From contig JABYQQ010000001.1 of the NCBI GenBank assembly GCA_022605405.1, positions 744,001 to 808,000 on the forward strand: a stretch of DNA of 64,000 nucleotides. Reading direction: 5' to 3'. Positions 1 to 12,463 of the stretch are shown here, in pieces. The notes beneath the pieces are model-generated. The model did no database searches. It was not told where the DNA came from and saw only the letters and a list, made by a program, of their open reading frames with translations. The position numbers and the translations under genes are program-made. This stretch comes from Earliella scabrosa. Taxonomy: Eukaryota > Basidiomycota > Agaricomycetes > Polyporales > Polyporaceae. Position 1 is the stretch's first letter. Every line of letters starts with the position of its first letter.

Positions 1-361
1 GATTACCCAGTGTGTGGGTACCCCGGGTGAGAGCTCTGTTCGGCGTTCGGGAGGCACAAGCCTCAGGGTCCGAGTCCGAGTCATTGCAACGCCTCGGGGT
101 TTGTGCGAAGCCACACTAGATCATGATGAGCAGAAGTGCTCATCATCGCGAGGACACGAACGTCACTGCTATTCATAGACGGTCGCGAGATCCTGGAGCA
201 GCTTGGCCATCGGGACCACGGAGGCGGCGTTTCTCTCCGCGTGACTGCGGTGAAGTTGGGTGAACCACCATATGGACGACCTTGCATCGGACAGGCGTCT
301 GAACCTTGTAACCCTTGTGTCGGACACTACTACATCAGCTAGAAGATGGAGACGACAGGAG

Positions 362-1789
362 CTAATTCCTGCGGACGAGAACCGCCTTCGTCAGATCACA
401 GAGCGCCGTCTTCGCTGCGCTATCGGGAAGCTCGGCCAGCGCCTCGCACGCGCCCCTGGCGTAACACTCCGCAAGAGCCCTCGTCCGGGACAACGCCTGC
501 GTCTTCCTGACCGATTCGGAAACCTGTCAAGGCGAAGGTGTACCCAGTGAGCCCAGAGCGCACATGTGAAACGACCGGAAGGAAGATCAAGGGCACCTTC
601 TCAACGTCTCCTGAATGAGAAAAGCGTCGCAGAACGAGAGGACGGATGCTCTCGTCCTCTTGCAGAGCGAAAAACACGGGCGCCGTGATGATCCCCTGCT
701 TCAGATCGGCGTTGGCGGGTTTCCCGAGGACGGCTTGGTCTCCTTCGTAGTCCAACAGATCGTCCACGAGCTGAACGCATCGTGAGCGGAGCTCCCGCCG
801 TCCGTGTGAGGAAAACGAGGTGCTTACTTGAAAGGCCATGCCAAGACATTCGCCATATGACGCGGCGACTTCGCGCCACGGGTCGGCGGGGGTGGACCCT
901 CCGAGAGCGACGCAGCACTGCAGCGCCAGCGAGAACAGGCTCGCGGTCTTCATGTACGTCTGCGTGAGGTACTTCTCCCAGAGGGCGGAGAGCTCGGCGT
1001 CCTGCCGAGGCCACTCGGACGAGACGGTGGTGCCCGTCGCCGAGTGGAGAACATGGGCGAGGCTGTCCGGGTCGCGCGTGTGGCAGCACTCGGACTTGAG
1101 GTCGTCGTCCTGCAGAAACTCTCCCTCGACGAGGGTGCAGACGATCTGGCCGATGAAGGACATCGCTTCGGACGACCCGAGCTTCGCGCCGAGCGTCATG
1201 ATGCGGCCCAGGAGGTAGTCGCCTCCGAGGATGGTGTGGCACGTCCCGAATACCGCTGGGGCAGACGGGGCGCCGCGTCGGGTCTGCGCCTGGTCGATGA
1301 CATCGTCGTGAAGGAGCTGGGGGGGCGTGCGGTCAGCTCTCAGTCCGGGACCACTTCCTGAAGGCCTTACCGATGCGACGTGCAAGACCTCGACGATTTG
1401 GGCCAGGAGAAGTTGCGCAGGAAGGATGTTGTCCAATCCCTCGCCCGTCGCCGCTATCAAGGACAGGACAAATCATCAATCCAACGACGTCTATGCAAGA
1501 GCACTGGCAAGCGATCAAACGCACTGCGCCCTTGAACCGGTTCCTTGTTCAAACTTAAAGACGATCGAAGGTGCCACTCGGATCCGAGCCCGTTTGTGGC
1601 CTGCGACATCAACAGGATGAGACACGGACGCAGGCGCTTTGAGGGCTGCTGTATGTAGTACTGGACCAGCTGGGTCAGCTTGGGATGCGCTGAGGAGGCG
1701 ACCAGGGAGAGGATGTCGTTCTGGAAGTGCTGCAGATACGGCGCGAGGAGGGCCTTGAGCGGCGTGATGAGGGCGCTGGGGTTGTGCAT
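362..1789 (-). CDS. COQ1: Long-chain trans-polyprenyl diphosphate synthase (COQ1-like)
   Basis: Predicted to chain isopentenyl diphosphate units onto an allylic primer to make the ubiquinone side chain in mitochondria. Both aspartate-rich motifs are visible: LLHDDVID (after an intron near 1300-1370) and LVDDLLDYEGD followed by LGKP. The residue five before the first motif is Ala (VASLLHDD), as in long-chain rather than GGPP-type enzymes. The N-terminal part reads PSKRLRPCLILL, the substrate-binding region. The last exon (about 362-516) was joined by me with donor AAG/GTGCCC and acceptor CTTGACAG; it encodes a helical C-terminus ending VLVRRN, typical of COQ1. The ATG at 1789 is the first usable start, but a short upstream leader exon with a mitochondrial presequence cannot be excluded, because a TCACAG acceptor-like site lies just 5'. 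Family assignment is firm; exact chain length is inferred. Confidence 0.88.
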
Positions 1790-2293
1790 CGTTGTGACTG
1801 TGAGCGGAGTCCGACCACAGCCTGAGGTGACTCGGGGATAGCCTGGAGGATGATGGTGACCGTCAGCAAGTGTTCCGAAGCTCGGTACTTAAAGCATTTC
1901 CGAACCGTTTTTCTGGTGTAACCCATACCAATAGCTGCAAGGATATACTGCCAGTGGCCTCCGAACGTCCACCGGACAGCCGCAGGTCACGATGTGACCT
2001 TCAAGTTGCGACGTCATCTTTCAGATGACCAGATTAGTGACGTTCGCGCTGGATGATAGTATCCCTGGTCTTGCTCAGAGCTTGTGAACCATCATCGGAG
2101 GTGCAGGATTCGCCCGTCGCGACATCGGGCGCCACCGCGTTCAAAGACGAAGGCACCGCCCGCCTGGCAATGGATTCGAAGACTCTGAGGGTGCCTGAGC
2201 ACATGAACGGACGGTGGGTTGACACGGGTTGTACCCGGGGGAGCTCAGAGCTCAGAAAGGATGCTACAGCATGAGTGCCGTGCTACGGGATCG
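1790..2293. other. Intergenic region, no gene seen
   Basis: About 500 bp between the start of the polyprenyl synthase and the stop of the MFS gene, both on the minus strand. It should contain the synthase promoter. Short ORFs here show no family resemblance. No repeat stands out. Confidence 0.5.
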
Positions 2294-4481
2294 TCAGGCC
2301 CGCCGAGCGTCCGCAGTGTGAACGGAAACCCTGGCAGGTATCGCAGCAGCATCTTCGGACACCACCACCTTCTCTTCATCATCAGCGCTTTCCACATCCA
2401 CATGAGCGGGCGGCGGAGCCCACTCCCTATCCAGCTTCCCGTGCAGCGGCAGCTCCTCCATCAGAAGCGAAGACAAGAACCCAACACCCCCGACTCCGAT
2501 GAGCACCTCCCACACGACCTGCAGACTGCGCGCATACGCGTCTTGGATCCCGCTCTTGAGCGGCTGCGGGAGATGCGGGACCTGCGGGATGAGCGCGTAC
2601 GCGATCGCGGCGCCTTGCGGGAAGTTCTCGACGAAGCCTGGCGGGACGCGGCGCTGGAGCTCGTTTTGGAGCACCGCTGCGCCGATGGTGACGCCCCAGA
2701 CCTGCGGTGGGTTCCCCCCCCCTTCGGTCAGAACGTGTGTCCCAAAAAGGGGAGATATGGTACACGGATACGAATACGTACCCCAGCGAAGGAACGGAGA
2801 AATTGGAGGAATGCGAGCGCGGGTGCGTTCTGCGAGACTGGGAGCGGCGCCTGGACGGGAAAGACGGTCGTCGAGTATTCAAAGCTGCGACAACGTGTTC
2901 AGGTCAGAGCTGTCGGATCACTGGCACGAGACGGTCATGCTCGTGCTCGTGCTCACCCTATGCCGACTCCTACGATCACGCCGAATCCGATGGCGCGGGC
3001 GACGCTGTCTTGAGCCCTCAGGGTCGAGTGCAGGCCCATCCCGATGAGGATCAGGCCCCATCCGAACCACATTTGCGGGCGGTATCGTTGGGTGCGCTTG
3101 ACGAGGACCCCAGCGATCAGTGCGGACGGTGCGAGAGACGCAAAGCCGAGGGTCATGACGCCGGAGCTGATCGGTGAGGCGTCCTTGCATCCTTGGTAGA
3201 ACACCGGCATGTAGTCTGTATGTCGGGCTCCGGTCAGCAGGAAACATTCCAACGAGATTTTGTGGCACGCACAGACTACGCCGAGAGCGACAATGCCCAC
3301 AAAGAATGTTTGCAAGTATCTGTGGGCAGGGAGTCAGTACAAAACAACATCAGGATTTACGAAACATCGCCTTACCCGCTCAAACTCGTCCGGTTGTCCA
3401 TGAGCGAGAACGGTACCTATATCGGACGAATGTTAGACTGTCGATGATCGGAGTACAACGCAGATGTACGCACAAGAGGATATTTTGCAAACATGGCCTC
3501 CCATACAATGAACAGCGCCAAGATGACGATACCCAGAATGAGTGGGATCAGGACTTGCGCTGAGCTCCACGGTGCGGTGATCCCTCCCCAGGTAAGCGCG
3601 ATAGTGCATGCCGTCGTCCCTGCAATCACTAGGGCATTGCCGCTGCACAGGTCAATATGGTTAACAACCAGTGACGAAGCGAAGCGAATCCTCGATTGAC
3701 ATACATCCAGTCCAGTCTCCTGATCTTCTCGTAGAACGATCCGGGAGGTGTGGGGAGCTGCAAGAATATCGTGACCGCGGCAGCGGCAGCGCCGCAAATC
3801 GGCAAGTTCAGGTCTGAAGCATGGTCTTATGAGACGAGGATGTGCACGAGTGTCCGACGGAGGACGTACAGAAGAGCCACCTCCATTGGCCTTGATCCGC
3901 AAGACTGCCGCCCACGACTGGGCCGATGAGACCTGCTACAGACCATGTCCTGGAACAACAGGGATGAATGTCTAACAATGCAACGTCGAATGAAGTAGGA
4001 GTCGGAGAACTCACAAGCCAAAGAAGCCGGCGTACATGCCACGCTCTTGGAGGGTGACCATGTCTGCGAGGACGATCGCGGACAGAGATTGAATCCCTCC
4101 ACCTCCCAGGCCTTGGACGGTCCTTCCAGCGATGAGCATCGGCATACTACTCGCGCCGCCGCATATGCCGCTCCCGAGGGCGAAGAGCGCGAGACAGCCT
4201 AAAAGCGCGGGACGACGGCCGAAGATCTGCGCGAGGCCACCGCTCATGGGGAGGAAGGCGGTCGAAGAGAGGGCATAGGCGGAGCCAGCCCAGACGAAGT
4301 CGTCTGCGTTGAGGTCGTGGGCGATGGTGGGGAGAGCAGTGGAGACGGCGGTGAGCTCGAGAGCGGAGAGGAAGAGAGCGACGCAGATGGCGAGGAAGAT
4401 GCACCAGAACCTGGCACCTTTCTTGGTCGCGGCCACCTCGCCACCGGTGGGGGACGTCGTATCGACAGGCTTTGGCTTCAT
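2294..4481 (-). CDS. MFS transporter, DHA2-like drug/H+ antiporter type
   Basis: Multi-pass plasma- or vacuolar-membrane exporter. The first exon (4481-about 4014) begins MKPKPVD, then TM1 and TM2 with the family motif SALELTAVSTALPTIAHDL and the loop GRRPALLG. The antiporter motif C appears as GLIGPVVGGSLADQGQWRW. Later exons carry FYLNLPICG (my splice over about 3810-3875), TM segments near 3480-3660 and 2950-3315, and a short exon at about 2810-2865 reading APLPVSQNAPALAF. The last exon encodes ENFPQGAAIAYALIPQVP and a final TM, then an acidic cytoplasmic tail. The order and motifs match basidiomycete 14-TM MFS proteins. At least seven introns. The substrate cannot be read from sequence. 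Confidence 0.87.
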
Positions 4482-6120
4482 GCTGTGGAATGTGGACTTG
4501 GAGGGCCGGGGAAGGGCTTGAGACGAGTGTCGAAGACGGGTGGACTGGTACGTATACCGCGACTAGCAGCGTTCCCCGCGAAACCGCACGGAGAAAGCAT
4601 CGAGGCCAGCGGCGAGCTAAATTTGGGGGGCAAGCTGCATGTTTTGAATTTGATCGCACGACGCAGAGGTGTGCCACGATGCCTCTGCGGGACAGTCCGC
4701 AAACGGCCGAAACGGGACCTGTCTGTGTGAAGAGAAAGATATTCGAGTATATCGGCGCGCTTGCATCTCCTGCGAGTCCTGGCAGCAGCCCTTGACTTCG
4801 CCCTTGCACCGCCCTCTCCACCTCCGCATCGAGCCCCTGCAGCTTGCGGCTTCTGTGTCCTGACTGCCAGCGCTCCGTTGGTCGGTGTTGTCGGTGGACA
4901 AACCTTGGTTAGCAGTGCGCCCACAGCGACCACGACTGACGGCTGCGGCCAGGGCCTGACGGCTTGAGAAGCTGACCAGCGTCCGTCCGTGCATATCGAT
5001 CCTTGCCCGGGCGTTTGAGAATCGCGGGAGGCGTGCTGAGACGTTCTGTCAATCGGAGCCTGAGCGACGGGATGCTGTAACCGGGTCACCGCTTTCATGG
5101 GAGGCGGCAGTTCGTCGGCCTCACCTCCGTTCTGCCAAACGGAAGGCGGAAGCGGGAGGCATCTTGCTGATGAAGGTGCGCTTCCCTGGCACGGCCTCGC
5201 TCCAGGTCCCACACGGAGACGAGCAGAAAACAGAAGCGTGGACGTCTTCCTGCCTTCTTGCGCGGTGAACAACTCCCGAGATGTTACTCTCGGCCCGGTC
5301 GCGAATGGACGTCCAGGGCTGTCACGCCTCGTCTGCAGCGGAACACGACCAGCACGTCGCGACTCGCCCGCCCTTAGCTAGAATGTGCATGACGGATTCA
5401 TGCATTCTACCACATCACTGCTGCTGCTCTATCGTGCAATCGAGCCGGCGCCGGGCGGGATTCTAGTACGTTGTGCTTCAGGGGACGATCAACTTTGAAT
5501 GCCGATAAGTAAACGGATAGACGAGACTTGTCGAGCCCGGATGAACGGACGGGGAGGACCTAGTACCATGGCGGCAGCATCGATGGAACGAGTTGGTGCA
5601 ACTGCCCGGCTTTCGAATGGGGGAGCATCGTCGCAGTCGTGTCCCAGTGGTCCACGCGTGCAGCCGCCCGTGACATAGAGTCCCAAAATGGGGAGCCGTC
5701 AACTGGTGGCTGTGTCCGTATAATGTGACGTCATAGCTCCTCGACACTGGAGGACCCGAGGTTCGCAACGCGGCTCAGTCTCAACCTCTCTCTCTTCCTT
5801 ACTGACACCTGCACCTGCGCATATAGCCTGAGCAAAGCACGCTAGTTTGCTAAACCTGTTGAAGATGTCTCTCGGAGAAGGTCGGCCCAAGTTATGCGAA
5901 CACTACTATCGACTTGAAACTGACCCAACTGCGTGCGCCAGCCAACGCGAAGTTCCCCGGGCAGCATGCTACCGGCCTCCCGCCTTGCCCGTCGCGAGAG
6001 AATCCAGGACAGGTTAGCAGGCACCTCGGTCAGCGCCATGAAAGCGAACACTGAACGCAAACAAACAGGTCTTCCCTCACTCAGACCCTAAAGGTACTGC
6101 ATGTTGCAGCAGCCTGCAGC
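4482..6120. other. Intergenic region, no supported gene
   Basis: About 1.6 kb upstream of the MFS gene. The largest ORF (4478-5272, minus) has no family resemblance, runs straight into the MFS coding sequence in another frame, and has a composition typical of chance GC-rich ORFs. No repeat or RNA gene was recognised. Confidence 0.45.
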
Positions 6121-6471
6121 ATGTATCGAACCACTGATCACTCGGTCTGTGACCCCCTTCCAGCCGCACCAAGGGAGTCCGTACCTGGAACAGGCGGAAG
6201 CCGTGAACCACCAACCGCCGACGTTCTCGGGAACCCCTACGTTCTGGACGAATCCTTCTCCCGCCTCGACCACGCCCTCACCGACGTCATCTCCAAAATA
6301 CAGCGCGAGGAGAAAAGCGTGGGCGCCGCCTCGAACGAGGACGCCCTCCTCCGCAAGTTGTCCGGCTGGCGCGACGAGCTTACGCAGATTCGGAGCGGCC
6401 AGCGCGGGGCCGGCGGACGCGGTGGGAGTGGTGTCGTGAACCAGAAGGAGGGAGGTTTGTTCGCGGACTGA
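6121..6471 (+). CDS. Small hypothetical protein, possible coiled coil
   Basis: An ATG-started ORF of 116 codons. The central part (about residues 40-95) is amphipathic and charged (SFSRLDHALTDVISKIQRE, then a helix around LLRKLSGWRDELTQI), followed by a Gly/Arg stretch and a short acidic end. It has the look of a real small protein, but I do not recognise a family. The N-terminal 20 residues may instead be intron: CCCTTCCAG at about 6155-6163 is a good acceptor, which would place the true start further upstream. It is convergent with the DUF1365 gene, with about 145 bp between their stops. Confidence 0.4.
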   Translation: MYRTTDHSVCDPLPAAPRESVPGTGGSREPPTADVLGNPYVLDESFSRLDHALTDVISKIQREEKSVGAASNEDALLRKLSGWRDELTQIRSGQRGAGGRGGSGVVNQKEGGLFAD

Positions 6472-6615
6472 GTGTGGAATGTCATGAGAGAGAGCAAGTG
6501 TAACATCTTCGATGCAATGGGACAGTACAGCAGGGATAGCGAAACAGTGTGTGTGTGTGGGAGAGCCTTGTCAATGTTACCGTTGTCCTCGTCCACGATG
6601 GTCCAACCCATCTTT

Positions 6616-8506
6616 CTACTCGTTGCGAATTGACAGAGCGGCGCGTTCCCACCTTCCCCAAGGTTCCAGCCCAGGTACGAAACGCGCCTTTGCAGCAGAG
6701 AAGATTCTCTTCTCCAGCATGTCTGCCGCGTGCAGCATACACACCACTGGGACATTCAGCGCACCTCCGTCGTCGTCTAGGGGGTGCCGCGCGCCTTGCT
6801 CCAGAGGTACAGAGCGCAGGAATCGTTCTGGCAGGAAGGATGTGCGCACCGCTTGGTTCCATCGCGTCCACATTGTACAGCTCGCCTCAGCTGGGGCGGC
6901 GAAAACGCGCGAGAACGACAGCTCGGAGTTGACGCGGAAGAGGTCCTCCGTCCGCCCTAGGAGGAGCATGTGCCCAGCGGACGGCGCCATGATGAGGGTG
7001 GTGAAGAATCGTGGGGCAGCGTAGTGTATGATGAGCTCCTCGGTGCCACTGGCGGGTCCTTGGGCATGACCACCACTTGCAGTAGACGAAGACTCGGATG
7101 ATGTGGGTGCGAAGACCTCCCGGGGCACCGACGGGTCCCCCGACACGAGCACGACGGTGATGCCCACTTCGGATGCACGACGACGGAGGAACCGCTGTGC
7201 CACCCTGCGCGAGTACGCTTCCAACACGCCTTCATCCTGCCACCCAATCCCGCCATATGCGCGCTTGGCCTCTGCTGAATCCCCCGCGGTGGCCGGCTGG
7301 GCAGATTGCGTTTTCAACGCGTCCACGGTGGCCCAATCCCGCATCGCAGGCTTCGGGTCTGGCCTTGGGAAGACGTCTAGGTGCTTCACGTAGTGCAGGA
7401 TCCACGCGTGATAGAGGATGCGCGCGAACGAGAGGAAGAGCGCGAGGGGGTACCGCGCGAGGGCGCGCAGGAGGTTGGCGGGGGAGAGAGGGACGGCGCG
7501 GCGGGCAACGAGCACTGCTGTGAGCTTGAGCGGACCGACTCCTTGCGAGCTCGAGGGGGGGTTCGAGTCGGCATGAGGTGCGGCGGTGGACGGCACGGCG
7601 TGGAGATGGATGCGGATCTTCGGGCGGGGAGGGGAGGTCTTGAGGGAGGGAGAGGAGGGTGCTGGGGGCGCGGAGATGGAGACTCTGTAGTGACCCAGGC
7701 GATCGTTGAACGGCGAGACATGGAAGTCGCGCGCAAAGGTCCACTGGTGGTCGTAGCTGGGGGGTTTCGTTAGTCCAGTGGTATCCTGCATGCCTCAAGG
7801 GAGGAAGAATGAGAGACGTACCCCGTTGGACGATCCTCGTCCTCGCTCACGCCAGTCTCGAGAACATGCACATGCTTCTCGCCGAACGTGTTGTGAATCT
7901 GCACAACGAACAGACCTCTCCTTCATGAGTCTGCAAGGACATGAGAAGGTCGCATACACGCACCTCGAGCACAACCCAAGCCAGCCTGGATCCTCCTCCA
8001 TCGTCGTCGTCATCGTGCGTGCCGTCGTCCCGCCTCTCCTCGTAGCAGTAGTGCACCGTGAGCGGGTTGATGCCCTCGTACCCCATATAGCTCGGCATCG
8101 TCAGCATCCACACCTCGCCCAGCCTCCCCGCATCGTGCCCGCACTGCACCAGCACCTCCCGCAACTTGTCCTTGATGCTCCTGCGCTTCGCGCCCTCGCC
8201 CACGGGACGAGCGACGTCCGGCAGGAGATACGCGGCACTCCGCAGACCGGTGACTCGCCAGGATGTGCCGCCATAGCCAAAGAGCCAGCCACGCGCGAGG
8301 TCGAGCTTGTGCGATTCGAGTGGGTCGAGAGAGAGGAGGAGGGCGAGAGTGGGGTAGCTGAACGCATGGGCGGAGGGTTTCGGGAGCAGTCGCGCGTGAG
8401 TGACTTGGTCTTCGAGGATGTATGCTCCCTGTCTGCCTTTAGTGTCGCTGAGGAAGTAGACGAAGACAAGTCCAGCCACGGCTGCCGACGCCACCAGGAC
8501 GAACAT
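6616..8506 (-). CDS. DUF1365 family protein with N-terminal membrane anchor
   Basis: The protein opens with a hydrophobic anchor (MFVLVASAAVAGLVFVYFL) and then shows the DUF1365 hallmarks: VTHARLLPKPSAHAFSY, MPSYMGYEGINPLTVHYCY, IHNTFGEKHVHVLE and WTFARDFHVSPFNDRLGHY. I joined three exons: the intron at about 7910-7954 (GTGCGTG..GTGCAG) and the intron at about 7760-7822 (GTACGTC..CCCCAG). Both keep frame and restore conserved motifs. The first true ATG is at 8506; the ORF continues upstream only through a GTG. In bacteria DUF1365 genes usually sit next to cyclopropane-fatty-acid synthase and an amine-oxidase-like gene; neither is present here. Enzymatic role is unknown; a lipid-related function is inference from those bacterial contexts. 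Confidence 0.82.
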
Positions 8507-8785
8507 GAAGACCAAGGAGACGCAGGGACTGCCAGCACGCACAAGCGTGATTCACATATGTATATCGCTCTGGGAACGTTGACATGTCAGGCCTAGGGGG
8601 GCCTATCCAGCGACCGGCGGGCAACAGTGATCGTGTCATGCCTTGTCATTACACAAAAGATATTAAAACAAGTAGACGTGAGTAGCATCATACAACGAGA
8701 ACGAAGGTAAGCTAGCGCGGCGTCAGGAAATCGTCCGCATCCCATCCATCTACGCTCCCACCCTATGCGCCTCTACGACCGCCGC

Positions 8786-11593
8786 TCACTGCTTCTTTGC
8801 CTTAGCAGCCATCTGTGGAAGGCATATCAGTCGTTGGCCTGAGCGATCTCTGGGGAAACAACACGCACCAGGTTGAGAGCAGAACCAGCCTTGAACCACT
8901 CAATCTGGCCCTCGTTGAAGCTGTGCGCGAGCTCAATCTCCTCCTTCGTGCCGTCCTCGTGCTTGAGGACGAGGGTCAAGTTCTTGCCAGGGGCGAAGGA
9001 CTCGAGACCGAGGATGTCGACCTTGTCCGATGGGCGGACCTTGTCGTAGTCCTCGGGGTTCGCGAAGGTGAGAGCAAGCATACCCTGCTTCTTCAAGTTC
9101 GTCTCGTGGATACGAGCGAAGGAGCGGGTGATGATAGCAAGGCCACCGAGGAAGCGAGGCTCGAGAGCAGCGTGCTCACGCGACGAACCCTCACCGTAGT
9201 TGTGGTCGCCGACAACAACCCACTTGATGCCGCGGTCACGGTAGTAGGCAGCAGTCTGCGGGACGGGGCCGAACTCGCCAGTAATCTGGTTCTTGACCTT
9301 GTTCGCCTCGCCGTTCTCCGCGTTGATTGCGCCGATCAAGCAGTTTTGGGAGATGTTCTCGAGGTGTCCACGGTACTTGAGCCAAGGGCCACCAGCGGAG
9401 ATGTGGTCGGTCGCTGAGGGATCGAGTTAGCATCTCCCCATGCCCCGAACAGCAGTTGATACTCACTGCACTTGCCCTGGACCTTGATGAGGATGGGGAG
9501 GTCCGTGGGGGTCTTACCGTCCCAAGGTGCGAAGGGCTTGAGGAGTTGGAGACGCTCAGACTTGGGGTCAACGGCAACCTGGACGGAGGCACGGTCCTCA
9601 GGAGGAGCCTGGAAGGTGTTCTGTCCGGGGTCGTAGCCGCGAGGGGGAAGCTCGAAGCCAGCGGGGTCGGAGAACTTGAAGGGCTTGCCGTCAGCGCCAG
9701 TGAGGGTGTCCGTAAGGGGGTTGAAGCGGAGGTCGCCAGCAAACGCCATGGCGGTGACAACGTCGGGGGAAGCAACGAATGCGTGGGTGGCAGGGTTGGC
9801 ATCGTTACGCCCGGTGAAGTTACGATTGTAGGAAGTGATGATGGAGTTGACCTCGCCCTTCTTCACGTCACGACGATCCCACTGACCGATGCAAGGGCCG
9901 CAAGCGTTGGCCAGTACGATACCGCCGGCGTTCTCGAAAGTCTCGATGATGCCATCGCGCTCGATAGTCGCACGAACCTGCTCGGAACCGGGAGTGACAG
10001 TGAACTTGCTCTTGGTCTGGAGCCCATGCGAAGCGGCCTCCTTGACAATAGCAGCGGAGCGAGTCATGTCCTCGTATGAAGAGTTGGTGCAGGAACCGAT
10101 CAGTGCAACCTTGAGCTCAGCAGGCCAGCCGTTCTTCTCAACTTCCTTCTTGAACACCGAGATAGGGGTAGCGAGATCGGGAGTGAAGGGACCGTTGATA
10201 TGGGGCTCGAGCTCAGAAAGGTTCTACGATCACAGAAACGTTAACGAAGCTCGCAGCGGGGCAGATGAATACGTACAATCTCGATCGTCTGGTCGTACTC
10301 AGCGCCCTTGTCAGCCTGGAGGTTGTGCTGGAAGCGCTTAGCGTAGTTGGCGATATCAGCACGCTTGGTGGCGTTGAGATAGTCGACCATGCGGTGGTTG
10401 AAGGGGAAGAGGGAGGTTGTTGCACCAATCTCAGCACCCATGTTGCAAATCGTGGCCATACCCGTGCAAGAGAGCGACTCGAGACCAGGACCAGTGTATT
10501 CGACGATGGCACCAGTACCACCCTTGACCGTCAAAATGCCAGCGACCTTGAGGATGACATCTAACAGACATCATGAGTAAAAACTTGGCTTGATGAGCCT
10601 ATTCACGCACCCTTCGGCGTTGTCCAGCCACCAATCTTGCCAGTGAGGTTGACCTGGATGACCTTCGGGCACTTCAACTCCCAAGGAATGCCGGCCATGA
10701 CGTCAACCGCGTCCGCACCACCAACACCGCAAGCGACCATGCCGAGACCTCCAGCGTTGGGGGTGTGCGAATCGGTTCCTATCATGAGACCGCCGGGGAA
10801 TGCATAGTTTTCGAGGATGATCTGGTGGATGATACCAGAGCCAGGTCTCCAGAAACCAAGACCGTACTGATAGGAGCCATTGAGCTTGGCTGCGCGTGAC
10901 GCGAAGGAGATAGGGACGTACCTTCGCAGTAGCGGTCGCCAAAAAGTCATACACCTCCTTGTTGATGTTGACCGCCCTCTCGAGATCCTTGACACCGCCA
11001 ATCTGAGCCTCGATAAGGTGGTCGCAGTGAACGGTGGTGGGGACCGCGGCGGTGTCCATGCCTGCCGACATGAACTGGAGAATAGCCATCTAGAAGCGCA
11101 TACATGACGTCAAGATCACTTTCACGTGAGCACTGCGGTGGACGTTGGGACAAACCTGAGCAGTAGCGTCCTGGCACGCAACGCGCTATGGAGAGCCAAG
11201 AGAGTGTGAGAGATGAACGCGGGGAGCAGAGAAGACGGGGGCATATACGCACGTCAGGGCGGAGCTTGAGGTAGCTCGTGCCACGCTCAATGTCCTGGTT
11301 GTGCGGGTCGTCGAGGTGACCGTACACAATCTTTTCGGACAGCGTCAGGGGTCGCTTGAGCCTTGTTGCAGCGTTAGACACGCGCGGGGAGCAAGAATGA
11401 GGGGCGAGACGGACCTGTCGCGGACAACGGCGAGGTTGTCCTCGATGCGCTGGTAGTTGATGTACGCATTGGGCTCGAGGAGGGACATGGGGACCTTGGT
11501 AGCCCCGATGGGCTCAGCGGCGGTGGCCATACCTGCGGCCAGCCGCTGGAGCGACCGCTTGGCCGCTCTCGTCTTTGAGGCGAGGTTGAGCAT
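8786..11593 (-). CDS. ACO1: Aconitate hydratase, mitochondrial
   Basis: TCA-cycle enzyme interconverting citrate and isocitrate with a 4Fe-4S cluster. It starts with a basic, amphipathic presequence ([18 protein letters not shown]) at 11593. Active-site signatures follow in order: [31 protein letters not shown] (first cluster Cys), [11 protein letters not shown] (second and third cluster Cys), [29 protein letters not shown], and WFKAGSALN at the end. About eight introns, several near 50-70 nt. The naive reading ends at 8827, but a 56-nt intron (8813-8868, GTGCGTG..CCACAG) leads to a 27-nt last exon ending MAAKAKKQ, which fits the short basic tail that follows SALN in mitochondrial aconitases. 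Assignment is very secure. Confidence 0.96.
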
Positions 11594-12463
11594 GTCGTTG
11601 GAGGGAGTCGAAAGAACGACGAGGTCAACGACGAGGAGGGGATCAAGTTGTGCGCGGCAATTCCCGGGCAGCAAGTGACGAATTTATCGCCGCTGATTGG
11701 GTTCGGACGCCGTCTCCGAACATGTCCGCTCTCTCCGGCGCTCGTCGGCCCTCATCTCTCCCGTAGAAATCTCCGCCCGCTGATTGGCCCGCGCCGTCTG
11801 CCCAGCATCGTCCCTCGCGAGCCATGGCGCGCGCGACAGCTCGCGCAACGTCGACGCCGACCTGCTCAACGCCGACGCCGACGGCCGCAACGTCCGAGCT
11901 CAGAAGACAGCGCACAACAGTACACGCACGATACGCCCGAAGCACTCGGCCTTTCTTCGCAGCCAGTGCCACGTAGGCAAGCGCAGGGGCACGGAACCGG
12001 ACAGGAAACACATGCGACCTTTGCCGCGCGCAACTCTGGTCTGCAGACCACCTCGCGTCTGCGTCGGAATGTTCGCGAGCCCCTTTCGCGCGACTCTTGT
12101 CGCGCGTACTGCCAATTAATGTCGTGAGCTCCGGCCAAGCTTTGACATCGGTCTTCCGCGCGAGTGCGCAATATCGCCGACGGCCGTCGACCATGTCCGC
12201 ACAAGCCCGCACCCAATCCTGTCCGTGCCATAAGTCTACTACAGCACCTGGCACTCGCATTCCCAAAGGAGATACAGCACGGTTCACAGACAGACACAGA
12301 CAGAGTCTGACAGACAACTACAGGCAGATCGAGGAACGAATCAGAGTTAGCACTATAACTACCGTGGACTTCTACAGCTCGCATACATCCCGCATCTCAC
12401 CTACAGTCAATTCAGTTCGCATTTCTAGCACGACCTTCCATCTAAGCCGCCACCTGATACTCG
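11594..12463. promoter_or_regulatory. Aconitase upstream region
   Basis: About 870 bp between the aconitase start and the RasGEF stop. Overlapping GC-rich ORFs on both strands (for example 11643-12317 minus) have no recognisable product. No TATA box is evident near 11593. Probably the aconitase promoter plus the RasGEF 3' UTR. Confidence 0.45.

Noticed and set aside
4478..5272. 264-codon minus-strand ORF upstream of the MFS gene
   Set aside because: No domain or motif, overlaps the MFS start in another frame, and its start is a non-conserved site.
8507..8542. Upstream extension of the DUF1365 protein
   Set aside because: It starts with GTG; the ATG at 8506 opens directly into the membrane anchor.
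11643..12317. 224-codon minus-strand ORF upstream of aconitase
   Set aside because: Ala/Arg/Cys-rich with no family resemblance; overlapped by equally long ORFs on the other strand.
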